Assembly (NCBI GenBank): GCA_003155565.1
Contig: PMDM01000183.1
Location: forward strand, 1 to 9,609
Source: Methylococcaceae bacterium
Lineage (GTDB): Bacteria; Pseudomonadota; Gammaproteobacteria; Methylococcales; Methylomonadaceae
DNA: 9,609 bases
Direction of reading: 5' to 3'
Shown here in pieces: positions 1 to 5,143 of this stretch (position 1 is the first letter of the stretch; each line of letters opens with the position of its first letter). The notes under the pieces are model-generated. The model was not told the DNA's origin. It worked only from the letters and a program-made list of their open reading frames with translations, and made no database searches. The translations under genes and the position numbers were made by a program.

Positions 1-108
1 CATGGTTCGACAGGCTCACCACGACCGGACTACAGCACACTTCAACTGATTTTTTTAGGTTTATGGAACTCCTCGACTTTCCACCGTTTTTGTTGACCAT
101 TACAGACG

Positions 109-136
109 GTGATGGCATCACTATACCGTGATGCCA
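109..136. promoter_or_regulatory. Three alternating GTGATG half-sites / hairpin
   Basis: GTGATG (109-114) and CATCAC (116-121) form a 13-base palindrome. CATCAC is also part of a perfect 9-bp stem, TGGCATCAC (113-121) with GTGATGCCA (128-136), closing a 6-base loop. The three half-sites thus alternate in orientation and allow two mutually exclusive hairpins. No T-tract follows on either strand, so this is not a simple intrinsic terminator. A protein binding site or a repeat remnant is possible. What it serves is unknown, because the nearest gene start is 430 bases away. Confidence 0.4.
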
Positions 137-181
137 ACTCATAAAAACCGCCTCCTGTAAGCGGATACGGATATTTTATCA

Positions 182-425
182 GTTGTCACATAACGTTCAT
201 CTAGGTCTATTACAATCATACTTATTGATTCGGCACGATTATGTTTGAAACCGTTCGGGCTGGGGTCTTCGATAAACCCAGGAGAGCCTTGTCGAAGTCT
301 ACTGGCCTTTCGACAGGCTCAAGGCGAACGAAGTTAATGCTTCACAAGGCCGAATCAATAGTTAAAACTTGGTTTGAATCAATTTTTCCGGTCGGTGGTG
401 ACTATGCTTTTCTGGTTGTCACATA
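182..425. repeat. 11-bp direct repeats flanking the palindromic element
   Basis: GTTGTCACATA occurs at 182-192 and again at 415-425, bracketing the palindromic element at 223-360. Exact direct repeats around an inverted-repeat element can be a target-site duplication. Here they lie 30 to 55 bases outside the inverted repeats, so they are not immediately adjacent and could equally be a chance or older duplication. Confidence 0.3.
223..360. repeat. REP-like nested palindromic element
   Basis: A perfect 12-bp inverted repeat (TATTGATTCGGC at 223-234, GCCGAATCAATA at 349-360) encloses further nested pairs: CGTTCG 252-257 with CGAACG 325-330, and CTTCGATAA 267-275 with TTGTCGAAG 289-297, which has one G-T pair. 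The inner part carries the TTCGACAGGCTCA motif (309-321), a sequence I recall as a dispersed repeat in many proteobacteria. A further copy lies at the left window edge (6-18). The symmetric layout suggests a non-autonomous palindromic or MITE-like element rather than a gene. No transposase is present. Confidence 0.5.
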
Positions 426-564
426 GTTGAGGCATTTACCGATAGTCATATCCATGTAAAAACAAGACAACGCTTTTAGCTGGGCAAATGATCGTAAATA
501 AACATTGAAAAATCGTAAGATAAAGATAATTGTGTCAATTAAACGCTCTTCATAGAGGGATGCC

Positions 565-1356
565 ATGAATAACACTACTTATCGAACTATCTGGATTTCC
601 GATTTGCACCTCGGCTCTACCCAATGCCAGGCTGATGTGTTACTTGATTTTCTAAAATACAACGACAGCGAAAAACTTTATCTGGTGGGTGACATTATCG
701 ACTTTTGGGCGCTCTCCAAAAAAATGTACTGGCCGCGAGACCATAATACCGTCATCCAAAAAGTGCTGCGTAAGGCAAGACATGGCACACAGATCATCTA
801 TATACCCGGCAACCATGACGAAAACATCAGGGATTATGATAATTATGTCTTTGGCGACATCACCGTTAAAAAATCCGATGTGCATACCACTGCTTCTGGA
901 AAGCGATTCTTGGTTGTGCATGGCGATGAATACGACACCGTCGTCAGATACCATCGATGGCTTGCCAAGCTGGGCAGTGAAAGTTACGACATTCTGATTG
1001 AAATTAATCGTTTTCTAAAGATAATACGACGCTGGTTTGGCGTTCAATCACAGTTTTCGTTGGCTGCATTTGTAAAATTCAAAGTCAAGAATATCGTCCA
1101 GTTTATTTCCGATTATGAGGAAAGTATTGTAAACAGCCTTAAAAATGACGATTTTGACGGGGTTATCTGCGGACACATCCATCATGCGGAAATCAAGGAC
1201 ATAGGTGGTTTTTTATATGTCAATACCGGCGATTTCGTGGAAAGCTGCACCGCTATAGTGGAACACTATAGCGGCACGTTGGAACTTGTAAGATGGCTTA
1301 AAACCGAAACGGTTATTAACTATGAGCCTATGGAAGCTAATCTCCACAATTCATAA
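565..1356 (+). CDS. LpxH-family phosphoesterase (UDP-2,3-diacylglucosamine diphosphatase-like)
   Basis: A 263-residue calcineurin-like metallophosphoesterase. All metal-binding motifs of the fold are visible in order: SDLHLG (D13, H15), GDIIDFW (D43, D46), GNHDE (N83, H84), VHGDEYD (H119) and GHIHH (H204, H206). This arrangement, with the VGDIIDFW block and the helical insert at about 125-190, matches the LpxH group, which cleaves UDP-2,3-diacylglucosamine to lipid X and UMP in lipid A synthesis at the inner membrane face. It is slightly longer than classical LpxH (about 240 residues), and some relatives are paralogues with unproven substrates, so lipid A function is inferred. The ATG at 565 has an AGAGGGA ribosome site at 554-560. 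The lplT gene follows after 47 bases, and an 11-bp hairpin lies inside the gene at 1250-1274. Confidence 0.85.
   Translation: MNNTTYRTIWISDLHLGSTQCQADVLLDFLKYNDSEKLYLVGDIIDFWALSKKMYWPRDHNTVIQKVLRKARHGTQIIYIPGNHDENIRDYDNYVFGDITVKKSDVHTTASGKRFLVVHGDEYDTVVRYHRWLAKLGSESYDILIEINRFLKIIRRWFGVQSQFSLAAFVKFKVKNIVQFISDYEESIVNSLKNDDFDGVICGHIHHAEIKDIGGFLYVNTGDFVESCTAIVEHYSGTLELVRWLKTETVINYEPMEANLHNS
1250..1274 (+). repeat. Perfect 11-bp hairpin inside the LpxH-family gene
   Basis: CCGCTATAGTG (1250-1260) and CACTATAGCGG (1264-1274) are perfect reverse complements separated by only GAA. The mRNA would fold into a stable hairpin within codons 229-237, near the 3' end of the gene. No U-tract follows, so it is not an intrinsic terminator. 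It could be a processing or stability element, a protein-binding palindrome, or chance. Confidence 0.5.
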
Positions 1357-1374
1357 GCCATTTCTATAATACAG

Positions 1375-1380
1375 TACAGA
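1375..1380 (+). promoter_or_regulatory. Consensus -10 box ahead of lplT
   Basis: A perfect TATAAT lies 24 bases before the lplT start, in the short gap after the LpxH-family gene. No TTGACA-like -35 sits 16 to 18 bases upstream and there is no TG extension, so this is a weak candidate for an internal promoter that would give a leader of about 17 bases. Confidence 0.22.
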
Positions 1381-1403
1381 CTCTCGCCCAGCTACATAAA
1401 CCC

Positions 1404-2630
1404 ATGAATCGCGGTTTTTACATCATTCTGGCTGCCCAGTTTTTTTCATCTTTGGCAGATAATACACTGCTGTTTGCAGCAATCGAGTTACTAAAAGACC
1501 GGGCTGCACCCTCCTGGGAAACACCAGTGCTACAGCAATTCTTCGTACTCTCGTTTATCCTGCTTGCCCCTTTTGTTGGTCCGTTCGCTGATGCGTTGCC
1601 GAAAGGTAAGGTCATGTTCATCAGCAACAGCATCAAAATTGTCGGTTGTTTTGCCTTATTCTTGGGGGTGCATCCACTGTTTGCTTACGGCTTTGTCGGC
1701 ACTGGCTCTGCGTTGTATTCACCGGCAAAATATGGCATTTTGACTGAATACCTCCCTGCTAACCGCTTGGTCTGGGCAAATGGCTGGATGGAAGGCTTAA
1801 CCGTTGCCGCTATCATCCTGGGCGCTATCGTTGGAGGTTTATTGATCGGTCATCATTTTGAGGTACTGATTGCCCAGCAACTAGGCAGGCTTGAATTTAA
1901 TGCCGGAATCGATACCGCACCTGAATTTGCGATTGTAATTGTCCTGGGGTTCTATTTTGTTGCTGCACTATTCAACTTATTTATTCCTAAACTGCCGATT
2001 GAACATCCATTGCCTAACCAGAATCTGGCATATCTTTGGACTGATTTCTGGCGCTGCTTTCTGCTCTTGTGGCGAGATCCTTTAGGTCAAGTATCTTTGG
2101 CAGTAACTTCATTGTTTTGGGGTGCCGGAACGACTTTACGGTTCATTATCCTCATCTGGGCAGCTTCAGCGCTGAGGTTTGACCTGGAACAAGCTACGCA
2201 ATTGACTGCGGTAGTCGCTGTGGGTCTTGCCATCGGCTCCATAGCGGCGGCCAAGTTAGTGCCGCTGGAACATGCGGTAAAAGTATTACCACTAGGGATT
2301 GCGATGGGACTGGCTATTGTAGCAATGGCTTGGGTTAACGATTCGTGGTTGGCAATCTTCACGTTAATACTTATCGGTATCCTGGCAGGCAGTTTTTTAA
2401 TACCCATGAACGCACTGCTACAATACCGGGGTCACCTGCTGATGGGTTCAGGACATTCCATCGCCCTGCAAAACTTCAACGAAAACGCCAGCATCCTGTT
2501 GATGCTAGGCGCTTATGCCATGATGATTGAGGCTGAACTGCCAGTGAAAACCATCGTGATTGTGTTCGGATTGTTCGTGTCGGTTACAATGGCTTTGCTA
2601 ACCAGAATACACGGCCATGACCAGGATTAG
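1404..2630 (+). CDS. lplT: Lysophospholipid transporter LplT (MFS)
   Basis: A 408-residue major facilitator protein with about 12 hydrophobic segments. LplT moves lysophospholipids, chiefly lyso-PE and lyso-PG, across the inner membrane to the cytoplasmic side for re-acylation. Family signatures are clear: AQFFSSLADNTLLFAA at 11-26 with Asp19 in the first helix, GPFADALPKGKV at 59-70, YSPAKYGILTEYLP at 105-118, and near the C-terminus the block PMNALLQYRGH followed by ALQNFNEN. In enterobacteria lplT is paired with, or fused to, the acyltransferase Aas; here it stands alone, though a PlsC-type acyltransferase lies 1.6 kb downstream. The N-terminus aligns with the family at this ATG, but no good Shine-Dalgarno is seen. 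It lies 47 bases after the LpxH-family gene in the same direction, so an operon is plausible. Confidence 0.93.
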   Translation: MNRGFYIILAAQFFSSLADNTLLFAAIELLKDRAAPSWETPVLQQFFVLSFILLAPFVGPFADALPKGKVMFISNSIKIVGCFALFLGVHPLFAYGFVGTGSALYSPAKYGILTEYLPANRLVWANGWMEGLTVAAIILGAIVGGLLIGHHFEVLIAQQLGRLEFNAGIDTAPEFAIVIVLGFYFVAALFNLFIPKLPIEHPLPNQNLAYLWTDFWRCFLLLWRDPLGQVSLAVTSLFWGAGTTLRFIILIWAASALRFDLEQATQLTAVVAVGLAIGSIAAAKLVPLEHAVKVLPLGIAMGLAIVAMAWVNDSWLAIFTLILIGILAGSFLIPMNALLQYRGHLLMGSGHSIALQNFNENASILLMLGAYAMMIEAELPVKTIVIVFGLFVSVTMALLTRIHGHDQD

Positions 2631-2703
2631 CAGATGCTTTTAGGTTTTCAATTCTTTTTCCAAAGCAAAGCCAAAAAGTGACCCCACTATTTTGGAGATA
2701 TTT

Positions 2704-3156
2704 ATGCCTAAGCCAGTTACCCCTTTGCTTGCCGCCGATACCATTATCGAACTGACCGACTATCCAGGTCGTCCTGTTGTCTTGATTGAGCGAGCATATC
2801 CTCCCTATGGTTGGGCAATTCCCGGCGGCTTTGTCGATGTCGGTGAAAGGGTTGAACATGCTGCGGTGCGTGAAGCTCAAGAAGAAGTCGGGCTGGATGT
2901 ACGTCTAATCGCTTTGCTCGGCCTCTATTCTGATCCTAGCCGGGATAGCCGTGGACATACCGTAACAGCCTGTTATGTCGCTGAAGCAGCAGGTACGCCA
3001 GTAGCAGCCGACGATGCCAAAAATTGCCAGATATTTAGCCTGGATGAATTACCCGAAATTTTAGCGTTCGACCACGCCCAAGTACTTGCAGACTACAAAC
3101 AATTTCGGGATACCGGACAGGTAACACCTTTACCTGAAGATCTTACTAAAGGTTAA
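2704..3156 (+). CDS. NUDIX hydrolase (ADP-ribose pyrophosphatase-like)
   Basis: A 150-residue NUDIX protein. The box G-x5-E-x7-REAQEEVGL is complete (G42, E48, R56, E57, E60, E61, G63), so the Mg2+-binding catalytic helix is intact. The stretch [12 protein letters not shown] at 75-85 after the box and the C-terminal [10 protein letters not shown] resemble small ADP-ribose pyrophosphatases, which split ADP-ribose into AMP and ribose 5-phosphate in the cytosol. The exact substrate cannot be read from sequence, since related enzymes act on other nucleoside diphosphate derivatives. The reading frame can be extended to a TTG at 2692, but that codon overlaps the GGAG ribosome site (2694-2697), which is 6 bases from the ATG at 2704, so 2704 is the start. 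It lies 73 bases after lplT and may be cotranscribed. A weak hairpin plus T-run (AACC 3160-3163, GGTT 3168-3171) follows the stop. Confidence 0.88.
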   Translation: MPKPVTPLLAADTIIELTDYPGRPVVLIERAYPPYGWAIPGGFVDVGERVEHAAVREAQEEVGLDVRLIALLGLYSDPSRDSRGHTVTACYVAEAAGTPVAADDAKNCQIFSLDELPEILAFDHAQVLADYKQFRDTGQVTPLPEDLTKG

Positions 3157-3195
3157 CTGAACCAACTGGTTTTTGTTATGGGAATCTCTAAAAAT

Positions 3196-3273
3196 CCCTC
3201 ACCCTCGGGCATAGTTGTCTACACAAGTGCCTACTCCTTCCCTTGAGGGAGAAGGCTGGGATGAGTGGATACA
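3196..3273. repeat. CCCTCACCC-type palindromic repeat, first copy
   Basis: The left part CCCTCACCCTC is followed, after an interruption of about 27 bases bounded by GGCA and TGCC, by CCTTCCCTTGAGGGAGAAGG, whose two halves are nearly complementary, and then by CTGGGATGAG. I recall uninterrupted versions, a left arm, a CTCCCTTGAGGGAG centre and a right arm, as dispersed repeats in several proteobacterial genomes. Here the left arm is split, as if a second small element had entered it. This is inference from one copy. Confidence 0.45.
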
Positions 3274-3293
3274 AACACTTGATTTTATTCTCC

Positions 3294-3379
3294 GCACCCC
3301 AACCCTCTCGGCAATTACTCCTGCATTGCCCTACTACCTACATCCATGTAAGCATCCAGCAGGAGAGGGGGCTTGGTGC
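3294..3379. repeat. CCCTCACCC-type palindromic repeat, second copy with nested hairpins
   Basis: The outer arms at 3294-3309 (GCACCCCAACCCTCTC) and 3363-3379 (GAGAGGGGGCTTGGTGC) are imperfect reverse complements. The roughly 50 bases between them contain three further perfect inverted repeats: GGCAAT/ATTGCC (3310-3315 and 3325-3330), TACAT/ATGTA (3339-3343 and 3346-3350) and CTCCTGC/GCAGGAG (3318-3324 and 3359-3365). The last pair overlaps the first in space, so the folds compete. The layout suggests one palindromic repeat inserted into the loop of another. Confidence 0.5.
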
Positions 3380-3417
3380 TTTTAGATATTCTTACAAGTA
3401 GTATTCCTTTAAACCCA

Positions 3418-3444
3418 TTTACTGTCACTAAATTTTCATACAAT
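3418..3444 (+). promoter_or_regulatory. Candidate olsB promoter
   Basis: TTTACT (3418-3423) and TACAAT (3439-3444) are separated by 15 bases, just downstream of the repeat block and 65 bases before the olsB start. The -10 is good, but the -35 is partial and the spacing short. The nearby CGACACATAACTGACAC stretch has no clear symmetry. Confidence 0.28.
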
Positions 3445-3508
3445 CGACACATAACTGACACTTACACCCAGTATTCTACTCGTTTATTTTATTGGTATCA
3501 GGATGCCC

Positions 3509-4297
3509 ATGAAAACAAAAGAGCCAGAACAACAAGTTAGGTCAGTTAAAAAGTTATCGTGCTTTATCGCTGACACAGATGCGCTGATAAAAGACGCCCA
3601 AGCATTACGCTATCGCGTTTTTGCCCAGGAAATGGGCGCAACCCTGAAGTCCGGGCAAGATGGTCTGGATTTTGATGAGTTCGATAATTATTGCGACCAT
3701 TTGCTAGTCTACGATAATGTCAACGCAAAAATCATCGGTTATACACGGTTACTCAAGCAATCCCAGGCAAATCAGTTGGGGCGGTTTTATTCTCAAAACG
3801 AATTCATTCTGGATGGGGTGTTGGCGTTGCCCGGACGTTTTCTGGAAGTGGGCAGGACGTGTATTGATCCTGATTATCGTGGCGGTGCAGTGTTGACGAC
3901 GCTTTGGTCGGCACTGGTGCAATATGCCCTGGAAGGCCAGTTCAACTATTTGTTGGGCTGCGCCAGCATTACTCCAGGTGTTAGTGGCTATGCCATCGAT
4001 GCGGTTTACCGGGCTATCGATGCCCAAAATATTGCTTCGCCTGAGTTGCAAGTCAAACCATTGGTTCCAGTACCCAAAGCATTGCGCTGCCAGCGTGATG
4101 AATCGGGGATACCACCTTTACTCAGTGCCTATTTGCGTTTTGGTGCGCTGGTTTGCGGTGAACCCTATTGGGATGAAGATTTCAACTGTATGGATCTGTT
4201 CATCCTGTTGCCGCTGGATCAATTACAAGAACGCTACAGCAAACACTATATGCGAGGTTGCCAGACTAATGAAGTTGAAAATGCGGCTCTGCTATAA
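3509..4297 (+). CDS. olsB: OlsB-like N-acyltransferase (ornithine lipid synthesis)
   Basis: A 262-residue GNAT-type N-acyltransferase of the OlsB / hemolysin-like group. OlsB transfers a 3-hydroxyacyl chain from acyl carrier protein to the alpha-amino group of ornithine, giving lyso-ornithine lipid at the cytoplasmic membrane. Family blocks are visible in order: LRYRVFAQEMGA (33-44), GLDFDEFDNYCDHLLV (52-67), EVGRTCIDPDYRGGAV (113-128, the acyl donor loop), YLLGCASI (147-154) and a C-terminal block with LLSAYLRFGALVCGEP (204-219). Two ATGs compete, at 3503 and 3509. The AGGA at 3500-3503 overlaps the first and lies 5 bases before the second, so I chose 3509. The 3' end overlaps a PlsC-type gene, the order of olsBA operons known for example in Pseudomonas. 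Some GNAT relatives make other N-acyl amino acids, so ornithine as substrate rests on family and context. Confidence 0.82.
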   Translation: MKTKEPEQQVRSVKKLSCFIADTDALIKDAQALRYRVFAQEMGATLKSGQDGLDFDEFDNYCDHLLVYDNVNAKIIGYTRLLKQSQANQLGRFYSQNEFILDGVLALPGRFLEVGRTCIDPDYRGGAVLTTLWSALVQYALEGQFNYLLGCASITPGVSGYAIDAVYRAIDAQNIASPELQVKPLVPVPKALRCQRDESGIPPLLSAYLRFGALVCGEPYWDEDFNCMDLFILLPLDQLQERYSKHYMRGCQTNEVENAALL

Positions 4298-5054
4298 AAT
4301 TTTTCTTATTGCCCTGCTGTTCACCAGCGGACTAATCATAGCCGCCATTATTTTCCCGGTATTTGGTGTTTTATGTAAACCATCCCGTGCCAAACGCAAA
4401 CGCGATGCGCTGAAAATGGCGTGGTTGGGATGGTTTAGTGCCATTGTCCGTTTGCATATTATCAAAGAAGGTGAACCACTCGATAACTCAGGCCTTCTGG
4501 TCAGCAATCATATATCCTGGCTCGACATTATTGTTCTGGGACGTTTTTTGCCTGCCCATTTTGTTGCCAAGAGTGACATATTGGATTGGCCGGTCATCGG
4601 CTTTCTCGCTAAACAAGGTGGCACTATTTTTGTCCGTCGCGGCGATAAACAGCAAGTAAAAGCAACCGCTGAACAAATGCTTTGGCAGTTAAAGCAAAAC
4701 AGCATAGTTATCGCTTTTCCCGAAGGTACTACGACTAAAGGTGATGTGGTCTTACCCTTTCATGCGTCTTTGTTCCAGCCAGCGCTATTAACCAAGTCAG
4801 CCATTCAGCCAGTCGCAATTCAATATGAGGGCGAAGCTACACAACACGCCCCGTTTATTGGTGAAGATGCTTTTGTGCCGCACCTTATCAAGATGTTGTC
4901 GTTGGATAAGATTGAAGTGCGCGTTGTTTTTCTGCCCACCATAAGTTCGGCAGGAAAAAACCGCCATTCAGTCAGCAACGAAGCGAGGGCAATGATTTTG
5001 GATAGTATCACGGAGGAAACCAAGATAACAGCCATTTCAAGCCTAAATCGTTGA
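4269..5054 (+). CDS. olsA: OlsA-like O-acyltransferase (PlsC family)
   Basis: A 261-residue PlsC / lysophosphatidic acid acyltransferase-family protein. It has an N-terminal membrane segment (about 9-33), the catalytic HX4D motif NHISWLD (H81, D86), a second block with FVRRGD at 121-126 and the acyl-acceptor motif FPEGTT (150-155). Next to olsB, the likely role is OlsA: O-acylating lyso-ornithine lipid on its 3-hydroxy group to give ornithine lipid. General 1-acylglycerol-3-phosphate acylation (PlsC) is the alternative, and some OlsA enzymes do both. The open frame reaches back to 3924, but that part lies inside olsB in another frame and is a shadow. The protein proper begins at ATG 4269 (GAGG at 4254-4257, 11 bases away) or ATG 4281, overlapping olsB by 29 or 17 bases, which implies translational coupling. 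It converges with the pyruvate kinase-like gene 89 bases downstream. Confidence 0.82.
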   Translation: MKLKMRLCYKIFLIALLFTSGLIIAAIIFPVFGVLCKPSRAKRKRDALKMAWLGWFSAIVRLHIIKEGEPLDNSGLLVSNHISWLDIIVLGRFLPAHFVAKSDILDWPVIGFLAKQGGTIFVRRGDKQQVKATAEQMLWQLKQNSIVIAFPEGTTTKGDVVLPFHASLFQPALLTKSAIQPVAIQYEGEATQHAPFIGEDAFVPHLIKMLSLDKIEVRVVFLPTISSAGKNRHSVSNEARAMILDSITEETKITAISSLNR

Positions 5055-5143
5055 TCAAAGCGTAAATATCGTACGCAAAGAATTGTTCGCTATTCGATGA
5101 AAGTACAAGGAGATTGATTTTTTGTCTTGCGCTGTTATTCGGA
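5055..5143. other. Convergent gap between olsA and the pyruvate kinase-like gene
   Basis: This 89-base gap contains a small hairpin, GCGTA (5060-5064) with TACGC (5072-5076) and a 7-base loop. No T-tract follows it directly on the plus strand; a run of T occurs only about 40 bases later. I see no convincing bidirectional intrinsic terminator, although two genes end here. Confidence 0.35.

Larger units (their letters stand above)
1..564. other. Intergenic region with repeats, no credible gene
   Basis: No reading frame here looks like a real protein. The only long one (241-426, plus strand) is translated through REP-like palindromes and has a repeat-derived composition. The region holds a cluster of GTGATG half-sites at 109-136, two direct copies of the 13-mer TTCGACAGGCTCA (6-18 and 309-321), a 12-bp perfect inverted repeat at 223-234 and 349-360, and an 11-bp direct repeat GTTGTCACATA at 182-192 and 415-425. 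The last 140 bases are AT-rich and should carry the promoter of the LpxH-family gene. I see TTGAAA at 505-510 and GATAAT at 525-530, but their 14-base spacing is too short for a good sigma-70 promoter. Confidence 0.6.
3157..3508. other. Repeat-filled intergenic region
   Basis: No gene is seen in these 352 bases. Bases 3196 to 3380 are occupied by two related palindromic repeats of the CCCTCACCC type. The remaining AT-rich stretch up to the olsB start probably contains the olsB promoter. The repeats separate the lpxH/lplT/NUDIX group from the ols pair, so the two groups are probably not a single transcription unit. Confidence 0.6.

Noticed and set aside
241..426. 61-codon plus-strand reading frame
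   Set aside because: It is translated through REP-like palindromes (TTCGACAGGCTCA family), has a repeat-like Arg/Ser/Thr composition and no ribosome site.
3924..4268. N-terminal extension of the PlsC-family frame to 376 residues
   Set aside because: This part lies fully inside olsB in another frame and has no PlsC similarity. The membrane segment and HX4D motif fit a start at 4269 or 4281.
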